A stretch of DNA of 64,000 bases from Klebsormidium nitens. Taxonomy: Eukaryota; Streptophyta; Klebsormidiophyceae; Klebsormidiales; Klebsormidiaceae. A model generated the notes under the pieces. That model worked only from the letters and a program-made list of their open reading frames with translations, was not told the DNA's origin and did not search any database. Positions 47,660-60,800 of the stretch are shown piece after piece (the first letter of the stretch is position 1; every line of letters begins with the position of its first letter). The DNA lies in contig DF237356.1 of the NCBI GenBank assembly GCA_000708835.1, forward strand, positions 1 to 64,000. Direction: 5' to 3'. The position numbers were made by a program, and so were the translations under genes.

Positions 47660-50600
47660 ATGTCGCAGGTGGACATTCTCCAGCTGTCTGAATCGCACCA
47701 GGACTTCAGCAACTTCGATCCTGAGCACCGATTTGAGGATGCATTTTCACCAGCTGAGACGAGGCAGGTCCAGGTGCTTCTTTGGGACCATGTGAAGACG
47801 CTGCTTCAGGAGGCTGAGCAAGAAGAGGTCAAGAGAGCACTTGGGGCAGCAGCGATCGAAGAGAATGAGCAGCTCTTCAGGGAGGCTGCGAGCTTGGAGG
47901 AGATCCTGGGGGACTTGCAGCGGGGTGGGGAGAAGCAGGCTGAGGTGCAGAGGCTGTTTGAGACTCCGGCGAGGAGCCTGGTGAGCTCTTAAATCTCTGC
48001 TTTGGTTTCTCATCTTCGTTTCTTCCAGCTTTGTCGTGGTTTGTGGTCCGTGGGAATTTGCATTCTTGTCGCTAGATATAGAGCGGACGCTTTTTGGGTT
48101 GCGCAATCTGGCCTCCTTTGCCAAACCAGCAAAGCGAGTTGAGCTATGGAATTGTTATGCAGATAGACACCGTAAACCATGACGTCTAAGGAGTTTGTTC
48201 TGACATCTGTCTTTATGTACACACAGCGGTTTAAATGATGATTGCCCACAGTCTCTCCAATCTCCCTTTGAAAGCAAGAAGGCCGTCAGCTTTTCACAAA
48301 CTTTGTGACTAGCGATCAGTCTCGATTAGAGTTTCAGTTTGGCTGCTATCTAATCAAGAACATGGCCCAATTTTGACCCAAGCGAACATGAGGACTTCTC
48401 CATGCCTCTTGATATACTGCTCACCACCACGGAGACAAACGAATCTAACAAGGATTTACACTCCAAGAGAAGCGGAACACAGTGCCAATTGCAAACTTGA
48501 GCAAGGTCGTCTTCTTATTCTCCCCAGGTTGAGGATGAGATCCGGCTCCTCCTTGAAGCACTCCACCGGTCCAGCTCTGAAGACGTTCCAAACACCCAGT
48601 TCGACAATCGCTTTCCCGAACCCCTCCCTGACGAGCCACAGGAATCAGACAACTTGGACTCTCCTGAGAGCCCCTCGGAGTCCTTCTACTTCGTCAAAGC
48701 GCCAACGCCACAAGCGAGCAAGTCAGCCAGTATTGGGACTCAGCACTCGCTGCCAACTGATCGCAGCTCGCCAACAGCTTCTAACAACTTCCCAACGACT
48801 TATGCTCACCTGCCGGCCGCTTATAGCAGCCTTCCTAGTCGGAGGGACTGCCACAGCGCTCCGATCCCTGTCCAGAATGCAAAAGACAAGCAGATCTTTG
48901 AGTATCTCACAGCTCGGCCCGCATCTAGCGGATCCGTACGGCCTCGGACGTCCGACGGGCGAAGCCTTCTCCGTCCGGGCACTGCACACCTCCCGCGTCC
49001 CGAGACCTCGGGGGGTGTACTTCTAAATCCACTCCCGAGACCGCAAACCGCGGCTGTTCGTTACTTTCCAGACGATTGTGGACGGTTCCTCACGGGACAG
49101 AGCTTGGATTCTCCTGTTTGGGAGCGTCCGTCGAGCGCCACATCTTACGGAGGTGCATCTTCTAGGAATTCACGTGCTGACCCCATAGAAAGCCCGCGGT
49201 GTTCTGTACGAGCAACTGAAACGAACGGTCCCGCAAGTTCTTCGGGGCTTAACCAGCGGGGCGTAGAGTCGGGCGGTTCTTCGAGACCGGGGTCACAACG
49301 AGGGCGGGCGCTCTCGAGAAGTTCAGACGGTTCGGACCGCAAGGCAGACGGTTCGGACCGGGGGGTGGGTAGCAGACCGGGCACCGGAAGCTCCCTCGGG
49401 GGGCATCAATCGAGGCAGATCGTAGAGGCTGTGGCTGACCGGTTGAACGTGTTTGAGGTCGGGGCGGTGGCGGCGCCTCTGCAAAGGGCGCTGGCAGATG
49501 AGCGGGTAAGTCCGTCCCGAAATTACGCACTTTTTCTTGGTCTACTTGCACTTTTATCTTTTACACCAGCGCTGTCTTGGTAGTGGGCGTGCGAGGTGTC
49601 AAAGAAACCATTCGGGGTTTGGCTGTGGTATCGTCGGCCAGAACTCGGCATAAGTTCCGGTCAGGCCAGGTATGTTGCTCGCCCGTGCTGTGATGAAATG
49701 GAACTTCAGAAGGAAGGAATACGCACCCCGTGTTGCTTACTAAGCACCACCTCCACGGTAGCTGGAAATTTGGATTCGTAAAATGGCAAAACCAGTCATA
49801 AATAAATTGAGCGCCGATGTATCCGCAAAAATGGCGCTTGCCACGGTTCTTCCGACCATGTCGTGCGCGGATTGCTCGCATCAGACATGACCGACAGATT
49901 TAGCATACCGCACAAAAAGCAGATCTTACACTGGCATGTCCTCTGATTGTTGACGAATTGCTTCAAGAGGGCGCTAAGCAGGTGGTTGTGCGGCGGTCCC
50001 TGTGCGAGAAGAGAAGGGCATCACATCTGACCATGTTATGGCGACCAGATTATTGGCACACGGGCCATCTGGTCGCCGCAGCGTTACGGGCCACAAAACG
50101 TTAAAGCTTAACACGCTGTAACCTACACCCCTTGAATGCAGGCGGCACTCTTGGAGGACATCGAGTGCCTGCACCAACTGATTGACGAGGAGGCGGAGTC
50201 GCATCATAAGGTGACTGTCTGCCCCGGCGACGCGCTGAGAGCGTGCTGACGTTGTTTTCTGCGTTGGCTGACGTTACAATTTGTCTCTCGCGTTAGCTTC
50301 GCAGCAATAATTTTAACCGTTTCGTAGGCCGGATCATTGTATGGTCTTGCCGACCAAGCCGGAAAAGCAGATTTGCTGGAGCAGAACAACAGTCACTTGG
50401 CAATTGCACGACGAAGTGCAGAGTGCGGGAAGAAGGACAACGGACTGCCTCACCGAAACGATGTTTGAACGTGTGAGGTTAACCTTTGAGAAGAGAAATT
50501 GGCGAAGAACTGGCTTTTGCTTGTATGTCAACCGAACCGGCTTACGTGCAGATCGGAAGGAGTTTGTTTGTCCGGCTTTCTTTGAGCCTTGCCATCTGTG

Positions 50601-51722
50601 TTTTAGATCTGCTCAGTTTGATAAGCTGGCTACTCAATTGCAGGCACAACCGTCGCTTGCTTCCGGACTGCCTTCCAAGAAAGCCTCGGTCCCTGGACTG
50701 TTTTCGTTCGTTCAGGTGCTTTGGACTGCGACTGTGGGATTGAAAAATTTTCTTCGCATTGCCGTGTCTGTGAGTCGAGCTTCTGCGTCTTGGTATCAAG
50801 TCCGTCCCCAGCACTCAAGGTGTCCCCAACCTAGTTCTTAGCTCAGAAGCTCTGGAAGAAGCGTGGCCCAATGAGCAGATCATCCGGCAGACAATCGAGT
50901 GCTCAGCAAACGCAGCGACCTCCTGGTTTGCTGTTGAAACCCAGGTCGAGTCAGCTGGCATCTCAATTTGGCCTCGCACAGTCTTTCTTTTTCCGTCCTC
51001 AACCTCCAGCCTTGGCCGTCGTGGCAAGCGCATTTATCCAGGTTCCAACAAAGTACCTTGTACAAAAGGGAAACCAAAATGCTGACAGATTCGGTTGGCG
51101 GCGGCTCTTGCAGGCGTCGCGGCCGCCCCCGTCCATCAAAGATTTGCGCGACTACGGCGCGCGCCTGGAGGCGTCCCTGCGCGCGCACATCGTAGAGGCC
51201 AATCTGACGCGCGAGCGGGCGTCACCGGCTCGGACCAGTAAGCAGATCGCTAGTGAGGCGAGAAACGGGAGGACTGGGGAATCCAGATTAGCAAGTCCTC
51301 GGAAAGTCGCGGAGCAACATAGCGCTGGAGGTTGGGAAGCGGGTACTAGGACCGACGGGCCTCGAGGTGACGGAATCAGCAAAGAAGAGGGAGTGAGACG
51401 TAATGGCGTTGATCGTCACATGACCGCAAACTGCGCCGGAGTTGACAGCCACAAGGGGGAATTGCAGAGAAGCAACGGTTGTGGGCGTACACAACAATCA
51501 GAGAAGAAGTCAAATGCGTTGAAACATGTTACGACCATCAAGGTGGATCGACTGGAACAGTTGCCTGTTTCAGTCGGAGACGAGGATGCGTCAGGGGAGC
51601 GCTGGAGCCCTAGCATGAAACGGACGTCCTCAAGCAAAGTTCGGAAGTTTCGCAGTTTCGTGATGGACTTGCAGACCGAAGCCTCTGGCGCTGCGTCGCT
51701 GTGTCGAGCAGAAATAACCTGA
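47660..51722 (+). CDS. CCDC24: CCDC24-like coiled-coil protein with long disordered insert
   Basis: The vertebrate family is poorly characterised, and a cilium link is only suspected. Exons 47660-47980, 48528-49505, 50142-50210 and 51114-51722 are all phase 0 and give 658 residues. The N-terminal block VLLWDHVKTLLQEAEQEEVKR followed by ALGAAAIEENEQLFREAASL matches the CCDC24 opening (LW, V, EVKR-LGEAA, L-EVA-L). VEDEIRLLLEALH matches the next helix. The later pair ADRLNVFEVGAVAAPLQRAL and LLEDIECLHQLIDEEAESH matches the family's third conserved segment. Between them lies a Ser/Pro/Arg-rich insert of about 270 residues, absent from the roughly 300-residue animal protein. The long C-terminal tail (about 170 residues) is also low complexity. 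The start ATG precedes SQVDIL; a Met 15 codons upstream in the same frame is possible. The assignment rests on remembered family pattern and needs a profile search. Confidence 0.75.
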
Positions 51723-53252
51723 AAGAGTCTCTTTGCTTCTGTAAGCGAAAGTGCTAACGGCGTACTAAGAAAGAAACGCAGGATCTGCCAACGACTTTCA
51801 GGCAACTTAGATCACAACGTGGCAACTCGTCTACAATTGCAAGGTGATTGTCCGCCTGCATAGGTAGTAGTGACGGCTCCTTGGTACGTCCGTGCATTTG
51901 CGAGGCTGTTGCGCGCCATACCTTGAAGCCTTGATCGCACTGTGTGAGATCTCCAGAGGGGCTGAAACCAGGCTGTGCAATCAGCGCGGTCCATTCGATG
52001 TATCTGATACCAGTTGGCTGACAGAACGTGACTCAGTTTCGGGCCAATGTGGCACAGGTCGATGATCCACAAGGCGGCCAGGCTCGACTCAGCGCCAAAG
52101 CATGTGCGAATGTTTGCACCAAACGGCGATTCAATTGACTAAAAGATGCATCAGATGTCGCGCTCAGGTTGTCAAGTTCTTAGTGACATGTTACACGTTA
52201 TGAGGCTCTTTTGAATTCAATTTTGAAAGAGCCTCATTGCTCTAGTTAACATGCATAGCAATCAGTGAGTGACTAATATGCCACCAAAAAGAAAGCGATA
52301 TGCGCGACGTACATGCACTATAGTAAGCTATCATTCTGGCACGTTGATCAGGCATGATCGAGAATCGAAACGTGTGATGCAGACTTCGTGTCGAATTGGG
52401 AAACTAGTTCTACACCTATACTAAGCTGCACAAAGCATGTAATATGCGGGGCCCTCAAGGAGGCTGTTCTTTCAACCGCTATAATGCATCATGGCCACTG
52501 CACTTATGCATAAAGAAGGACATGATCACAAGTATGAGCTCAACTGATCGTTGACAAGCTTGCAAAGCATGCTTTGTTGCTCAAAAGATGCAGGAAATTG
52601 ATAACTCAACCTGATTTAGCTTTCAAGGCTGCTCAGTTTGTTGGACATTGCGTTCAGAGTCCTGAGTAGAAATCTGAAAACTTGGTGCTTGTTGTAGGGC
52701 TGTAACCTAGCTCTGCATTCAGAATGAATGTGTAACAACCACAAAGGGCCGTTGGTCAATTGTGCTACCTAAGTATATCATAGAGTGCCTTTTTCGATTT
52801 GTCTGTAGAACAGGGACCTATGTACAACTCCTTGCTACGTAATCACTATACTTTCAACTCGAGTTCTCACAACCGCGGAGGGCGCGTAAACTGTTACTAT
52901 TGTACTCCACTGCGGATACTCTCAGAAAAGTGTCGAGTCAATCCTGAACTTGACCCTGTGTTGTAGCTCTTATTTGCATCCCAGCATTGCCTAGTATACC
53001 TGCAGAAGAAGCAGTAAGCAAAGGTTGGTCCCTGAAGTAGATAGTCATCCAGCTTGAAGAAGCAGGACCAGTCCATCCACAGGTTGATGTCAGATATACT
53101 ATCAAACAGGCCAGTGAATGCTGTGCCTACTCAAGAGAGGCTCGCAAATGTACGAGAGACCTGTGTACCATGCACAAGGACTCCAGTGAATGCTACAAAA
53201 ACAGGATTCCAGAAAAAACCTTACATGCTCAAAGAATGCTCTCAATGTTGAC
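51723..53252. other. Convergent gene-free spacer (1,530 bases)
   Basis: The spacer lies between the ends of the CCDC24-like and SPIRAL1 genes. It is AT-richer around 52100-52900 with no supported gene. An inverted pair near 52200-52235 (GAGGCTCTTTTGAATTCAA and TTGAAAGAGCCTC) could form a hairpin in RNA from either strand. Confidence 0.5.
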
Positions 53253-54046
53253 CTAGTTCCCGAACAAGTAGCCCAGTGAAGAACCCCCTCCTGGAGCAGC
53301 TAGAACCTTCGACGTTGGACGATCCTGTACACAGAGTGGAAACACTAATCAGGAATCCAGAAGAGCATTTTGCAGCGGAGACAGAATGGCAGACTCGGGT
53401 GCAATCCTGAAAGGCAACACACCTTCAAAGGTACTTTAGCAAATGCATACCATCTTCTGTAGGGACATTAGGGAGACAGTCTGCTGATTCTCTGAGCCTC
53501 CTTGTTCACTGAGTGCTCTGAGGCTCAAAACTTAAAGTCTTTCCTCTTCAAAATGGCGTCTTGGCCTCTTGCACTGCACACACATGCTTGACTCGTCCAA
53601 TCTGCTTGCCAATGACGTCAAAGATGCTCAGGTTTACTGACGTACAGAAGATTAGAAACCTATGACCTTTTGGAATTTGAGGGAGCTTTCTGGAAATAAG
53701 GAGGGCACGGTTTCTTGATAAAATACAGCAGCTATCTTACCGTGATAAAGTTGCCGGTGTTCTGACCCTCGACCCTGACATAGTTGTTGTTGTTCCTCCC
53801 CAATTGCTCTGGCTTCTTGTATTCGCTGAAGGACAGAGAGTTATGGCTTTCATTTGCTGCAATCAGGTTGGGCTCCTGGTGAGCGAGAGGCGCAGAGGTC
53901 TGAGTGCCAGGCTTAGCAGTCACTTCCGCCTGCTCGCGGACCCTCCCCCTCCCACCCTTGGTGTAAGGGGCCACTGGCTCCTCTCCGCCTCCAAAGAGAT
54001 AGTTCAGCTGGCTGCTCCCGCCGCCGGACATCTGACCACGACCCAT
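53253..54046 (-). CDS. SPR1: SPIRAL1-type microtubule-plus-end protein
   Basis: SPIRAL1 proteins bind cortical microtubules and plus ends in plants and keep cell expansion straight. Two minus-strand exons, 53741-54046 and 53253-53324, join in phase 0 to give 125 residues, the usual size. Both signature repeats are present: the N-terminal MGRGQMSGGGSSQLNYLFGG and the C-terminal DRPTSKVLAAPGGGSSLGYL with FGN before the stop. Between them is a short linker and the conserved VEGQNTGNFIT at the exon junction (QN-GNF is typical). The start at the ATG ending 54046 is fixed by the MGRG motif, although the frame stays open upstream. It lies head-to-head with the kinesin-4 gene. Confidence 0.95.
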
Positions 54047-54844
54047 GGCGAAGCCTGAGCGGTTGAGAGCGGAAGGTGAAGTAAGGCTGGGAGATGCTGA
54101 TGCGTGGAAAACTCCTGTGACTGCTGCAAAAAGGCGCCTGCTGAGGAATGATTCGGAAGAATGCTCTTTTTGTTGCTGAAAAGTTGTGTGATATTTTCCG
54201 CAGAATCTTCCTCTCTTGAACAGGCGGTTGGACGCGGACAAGGACTTGACTCGAGGTCGGTTGCGACACAGGGGCAGAGAACTGTCCGTTGAGTCGCACT
54301 TGTGTCTCATCTCGATCGTCCGTTGGGCCACGTCAAAAGAAGTCGTTGGTAATGGACGGATGACGATGAAGTTGCTGGATCACTCGTAACGACTTCAAGT
54401 TCAAAAGTGGCGAGCACTCAGCAGTCCTACCAAATTGAGCACTGGTGACTGCCGCTGACTCTCGAGTCTCGAGTCTGGCACAGCCTGGCAAAGCACTTTT
54501 CATCGGAGATTCCGAGAAGACTTTTGGGCCCCGGCCCCCTACGTTGATGAGAGGACTAGCCAAGCAAAGCCTGGTTTCTGTGCAACTAGAGCGGCCGTAA
54601 AGTCAATCTAGGAACGTTCAAGGGCCCTGCACCACCTTCCAAGTTGAAGTTTCTTCTTTTGAAGATGCTTTTGCAAGTCAGTTTGTGGACAAAGTGCAGC
54701 AGGTGTAGCATGGTTGAAGGGGGCTAGTGTGTTAGCAAACATATGCTCTGCATCAAAATCGCATCTAAGCTTCAGCATGACATCTCATGTCTATCTATGA
54801 GAACGTAGAATGAGGCAGGCGCCGTAAGGTGAAGTGCAGGCAGG
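54047..54844. promoter_or_regulatory. Probable bidirectional promoter of SPIRAL1 and kinesin-4
   Basis: These 798 bases separate the two divergent start codons. They contain a GAGTCTCGAGTC direct/inverted motif near 54460-54475. No clear TATA box was seen at a convincing distance from either start. The regulatory role is inferred from position only. Confidence 0.45.
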
Positions 54845-57800
54845 ATGGGGGAAGGGGAGGGTGGCCCTGTGCACTACGAGCTTGAGGATGTCTCAAGTCA
54901 GAACGTCAAGGTGGCCTTGAATATACGACCACTCATTGCGCAGGAACAGATTGAAGGATGCAGCGAGTGCATCACTGTGATTCTTGGAGAACCACAGGTA
55001 AAGTACAGGGTTTCTATCTTGTTTCGATATGGCCTGCATTTGGTAATTGGAAGTTGGCCTTGAGTTGGCATGCGCATAATCAGTATGCATGTCGGAATGG
55101 TTGATTGCTTTGAAATCAAACGGCGGGGAGCCTGGTGAAAGTAGGACTGCACAATTTTCGGTGCTTGGCAGCAATCGACTTTCAAGTAGTGTCCACGTGT
55201 ATTTTGCACACCGAAGCAAAAAGCTCGGTGACGATCAAGCGGTGTTCTTCGCAGCTGCCACTTTGTGCCAAGTTTATAAGACTAGACCTCCAAGAAAGTC
55301 AGAAGTTGCTTTTCTGAGAGGGTTTTTTGGACTAAAGCTAGACATCACCCCAATCTGTCCCAATGACCTCATGGCTTCTCTTCTTTCAGGTGCAACTTGG
55401 CCCAGAGCGAGTGTTCACTTATGACTCTGTCTACGGATCTCTCGGGAAGCCTTTAAGCTACCTCTTTAAAGATTGTGTTGCGCCACTGGTGGAAGGGTTA
55501 TTCGGGGGATATAATGGCACCGTGCTTGCGTACGGGCAGACAGGTTAGTAAAAAGGGTTTCGTAGTGAGTGCGGAGCGCAGCATCCACCTCAGTGGTTGT
55601 AATTGGCAAGACTGTGATCCAAGCATTTGGCAAGGTACATTGTCAGTGACGCTTGTGTGTGGCAATAAATTGCCCCACTGCAACAGAAGCCAACCAGTTC
55701 AAGATGCAAGATGCTTGAGAAAATTCTTCAGCTTGGGCTTACTGCTAGCTTTCACCATCACCAGGCCCTTTTCTCAACTAAGTGGCAAGGACCTTCCTGC
55801 AGGGTCTGGTAAAACCTACACGATGGGGAGCGGTTACACTGTCGGTGGAAGCAACAGCGGCGTCATCCCGCAGGCCATGAAAATGCTGTTTGAATTGGTG
55901 GAAAGCAAGAAAGGAAAGGCAGAGTTTCAAATCAGAGTTTCCTACATTGAGGTAAGCTTGGTATCTGGAAGATGAAGAATCGTTTTAATTCAAGAAATGA
56001 AACCGGACATGAGGTTGTTGCAACGCACTCACCGGCTGTCAATCAGAATAGCCTCTCCTACCAGTTTCTAGTACATCCTTACCGAAGGGACAGACTGTCG
56101 CAAAAGAAACGCTTTCAAACAAAAGATCCGCTCAGTGCTTGTCGAATCCTGATGTCATCAAACTCTTCCAAATCCAATATTTTCTCAAGCCGGCAGAGTT
56201 TATCGGCTCTGCCACAACAGAACGTCTTTCACGAAATCATAAGAGACGAGCCCCAGCTGCAGCGGATGGCCAGCCAACAACTTCGCGAACAAGAAGCTCC
56301 TGGCCCAACATCTCCTTCTTGCAATCACAGATACACAAGGAGGACGTCAGAGACCTGCTGGACCTGGTGTCTAACATCCAGCCATCCAGCAAGGCCCCCT
56401 CGGCCCCCGCTGTTCCGTCCTGCAAAGCCCCTATCTCAATCCGCGAAACCAGTGATGGAGGGATCACCCTAGCTGGGGTAACAGAAATGGACGTCCGCTC
56501 GATCGCTGAGATGGCGGCCTGCTTGGAGCAGGGGTCGCTGTGCAGAGCCACTGGGAGCACAAGCATGAACAGCCACTCGAGGTGAGCGAGTCCCTAGGAT
56601 GTGACTGGCCCCTCCATGACGTTCCTTCTTGTCATTTCAATGAAGAGTTTCGAGGGGTCATTCTAGGGGCGTCGAACTGCCAGATACCGAGGACGGGCTT
56701 CCGTTGCCTAGTCAGGACCCCACCTTAGATATTTCTCACTTTGGTCGATGGGGTCAATGCTGAACATGCGTCATTTGTCACCGTTGATCTGGGGTGTAGC
56801 CATGCACTTTCGAGTTAGTAGCACCGAAGGCCAGATTTTATGTCCTCGAGCTCTCTCGAGTCGAATGCAGCTCGCAACCTATTGTTCTTTAAGTGCGTAT
56901 GGATTTTCCAAAAGCGGACATAATTCTCGGTTCATTGATGAAACTTTCCCAATTCATCTCGCCTGGAACATTCTCTTCGAGGTCGACCGACAGTGCTCTT
57001 GTGTCCTGCAGCCGCTCGCACGCTATCTTCACGATTACACTGGAGCAGCGTCAGAAACTGGGAGCCGGTGACCTTGCCTCCAGTTCCAGTCCCGTGGTCG
57101 ACGAAGACCACCTATGTGCAAAGCTGCACCTTGTAGACCTGGCAGGCTCGGAACGGGCCAAGAGGACGAAGGCAGATGGGCAAAGGTTGCAGGAAGGTAT
57201 GCAAAGAGCTGACACTGTGAAGGGCCTGCAGGCCAGTTTGCTTGCTTTTCAATGCTCGAAGGAAGATCCGAATCCGACTCTCTCAACTGATGACCAAGTT
57301 GTTGTCGCATTTCTGGACGGCAATATCCAGGTCATATTACACACGAATTGAGTACTCAATGGCCTCTCAAAGGCGTTAAGCAAAGCCTTCTTGTACGTCA
57401 TGCAGGCATACACATCAACAAAGGGCTGCTTGCCCTGGGCAACGTCATCAGTGCCCTCGGGGACGAGAAGAAGCGAAAGGAGGGAGGGCACGTGCCATAC
57501 CGCGACAGCAAGCTGACTCGGCTGCTGCAAGACTCGCTAGGAGGAAATAGTCGGACGGTCATGATCGGTGAGATATATTCTCTTTCCTTGTTTGACACTG
57601 CAAGGTTGAGTAACTTAGAGCAATCGGGCTACACGATGGCGTTTGCTTCCAGTTCTCGCAAAACCAGCTGATTTGGGTACAAATTCCTCATTAGATTGCC
57701 TTATCCTTGGAAACTTTTATTCAGTCAGGGAGGTGATCCTCCCCCAAACGTTTCTCTCCTCAGGAAGAATTTCAGACTGCAAAGATTGTCTTTGTCAAGG

Positions 57801-60800
57801 CTCCTGACTTTTGAACATTCTGGAACCGTGCTTTGCTTGGTTCTGGCTCATATCAGCCTGTCCATTGTGCGCGCAGCATGCGTCAGCCCGGCAGACGTCA
57901 ATCTGGACGAGACGCTCAACACGCTCAAGTACGCCAACCGGGCTCGCAACATCAAGAACAAGCCTGTGGTAAGTACGCTCGTTGGGAGACTCAGCTTATC
58001 CAACTGCTCCGAGTCTGAAGGGCCAGCTACTTGTTCACAAGCAAGGTTCTGTTTTCATGTCTCTATAGCTATCTGCTGATAGATGTCTCTCGTCCTCTTG
58101 TTAGTCTATTGACACACGGTTTTGTCTTCCCTTTTGCTTTCCGGGCTTTCATTCCGGGGGAATACTCTACTTGGCTCCTTTTCTTTCCATTCCAACAAAT
58201 ACTTTACTTTTCATCTGTTGGTGTGACGAGTATCAGCGGGATTTCTGGTTTCTCATCATCTCAGGTAAACCGAGACGCATCGTCAGCCGAGGTGGCCCGG
58301 CTCCGGCAGCAGCTGCAGCTCATTCAAGCGGAGCTCTTCTGCTCCCAGGCCGCTGGCGGGGGCGACTCGCAGGTAAGCCACAGCTCGACCTCTAGACGTA
58401 GGATTTGAAGTCCTTGCCATCTTCTCGTCCAAGAAATTCTTCGCACTACTTGACAACGGCACCCGCGAAGATGCGCTTCTGCTATGATATTTCAAGTGAA
58501 GGACTTGAAAGGCTCTTGTGATGGCTTTCAGTCCGCCCGGATGTCTGCACAACCAGCCCGCTAAATGATTGCCATGCAACATTGACCATGCTCCCTTGCA
58601 CGAGTATGTTTACTGATTTCTCATTAGCACGAGGTCTTCAGAAGCACGAGGTTTTAGGGTCAATGGGAACGCGGTTTGAGGAAATTTCGAACCTATGAAC
58701 GGTCTCACGGTTTCCGTCCGACTCCACAGGCACTCCGGCAGCACATCAGTCAACTAGAGACGGACAATGCAAAGCTCCGCTGTGACGTACGGATGGCGCA
58801 GCTGGCCACTAAAGCAGCAGAAGCGAAGGTGTCGGATGCGCAGACGGAGCGCGACCGCGTCCGGCTGCAGCTCGAGGCCTTGCAAAATGGGGGCTCCGTG
58901 GAGGATGCTGAAAAGGTAAAAGAATGAAACGGTCTCGCTGCTCGACGTCCAGTAAAGGCGTTCGTGCGTCCGCGGTAGTGGAGGAAGCGCAAACAAACTC
59001 TGCATGATTGTCAACCTCTTTGGCGACAACGAGAGGAGCCGTGGCTTTCGATGCTTGATGCACGACTGGTGTTGGCAATCCTGTGGCGCTCAGGATTTGT
59101 GAGCTGAACAGTTTTCGGACTTCTCTACAGGAGCGTCCAGAATGTGAATCGTCCTTAAGCTCTCTCGTAGATCACCTCCCCTCGTATTCTGTCTAGCATT
59201 GAACCTGTAACGGATTCTTTGTCCATCAGTGCAAACCAAATCCTCTGTGGAGAGCCATCTGGTGCCCATCCGGCAACTCACTATCGTCCTCCATCAAAGA
59301 TATGCAAAGGAAACTCTCCCCGAGAAAGCGGCCATAGCCGGTTGTCCCCAAACCCAACTCGTGAATCACCTCCCCCCACAATATGGTTAAATCTAAACCT
59401 CACCCCGCAGACCATGTCCGTTGTGGAGGGCCACCTGGCGACCATCCGGCACCTCGAGGCGCAGCTCCAGGACGTGAGGCTCCGGCAGGGGTCCCGCCCC
59501 AGTTCCGCCGTTCCGGGCCGCACCTTTTCCGTTCCGGCCTCGTTCGACACCGACAGCCCCACCGGCTTGGCGACGCCCCCTACTGGACTGGCGGGAGAGA
59601 ACGATAGCCCGATGCCGGGAGAGACACGTGAGTAGTGTAAATGAATGCGGCTTTATACAGATCTATTTTGTAGTAAGGATCGGCACCGCGCCTGTCTGCC
59701 TGTTGACTAAGGCGACTAAGGTAGGGTCTTGTCAATGTGAAGTCCTGCACATCGTGGGGCGCAAGTCGATCAACTCTTGACGCTTATGAGTAGCTCTCCA
59801 TTCTAGGCACTCGTCGTTGAAGCATAAATGTATGCTCCTGAGACGCAAACCTCTGCGTCAAAAACTTAGGTACTGGTCGAAAAGAAACGCCCTCGCGGAG
59901 CTCACTTCCAATGCACCGGCCGTGAAACCTTCTTCATTTTTTTGGGGAGTCTGGTCGAAACCCGTTTTGCCATCCTTGCAGCTTCGTGTCTCAACTCAAC
60001 GATGGCTGGCCCACTCCGTTTTTCGTCTTGCAGTCGAAGAGTGCGCTGCTCGGGAAGAAGCGGAAGCCCTAGCGGAGGCGAAAGGGTGGGAGCATCGACT
60101 GGCCCAAGAGAGAATGGACCAAGAGCTGCAGGACCTAAACAGGAAGCTCGAGGAAAAAGAGGTAGGATAGACCGGCAACTTTGATCTAAAATCTGCAGAA
60201 TCAGATGTGTCTCGTTCGGCAACGTCTGGATAGGATATAAGCTTGAGCTCCGGTTCGCGACACCCAAGACCCTGCTTTCCGGACCCTTCGACCGTATTAA
60301 CGACGTCGAAGGTCTTCTCGCTCGCGCCTGCAAAATTTACATCCGATGAGAGAATCATTTGTTTGTAGACACTACTTTCTTGTTCAGGGAGCGCGTCAAA
60401 AGAACCCACTTCATCTGCTAACCCTTCCGCCTTTAAGCAGCCTGGGGCACCGCAGACCGCAACCATCGAGGTGGAAAGTATGCTTGATCAGCCGCGGTCG
60501 ACACTTATTTTAAACCAAATCGGCCCGGCTGTCTTAATCTCGTCTACTTTGGTACAGGCACAAATGACTCGGGCAGCGTCTAGCGACCAGCGAATGCTGA
60601 CTTTGAAGGCCCACTACGAGCGTGTGCTGAAGGAGATGGAAGAGGAACGGCAGACCCTTCAGGTACTTTGTAAGAGGACTTTGGTTGTCGTACAGCAATG
60701 TCTGGAAATTGACTCAGAATAAGGTGATGTGGAACTTTTTGCTCGTAAGGCGCCCCTCAGTGATGGACCGGATTGTACGGGTTGACTATTGAAACTAAGA

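Noticed and set aside
53560-53645. Minus-strand open stretch that looked like the last SPIRAL1 exon
   Set aside because: The true C-terminal repeat (PGGGSSLGYLFG) was found at 53253-53324 with a good acceptor and matching phase, so this stretch is intronic chance coding.
430-59290. Introner elements as the source of intronic repeats
   Set aside because: Introners share one sequence across many introns. Here every array matches only its own adjacent exon edge.
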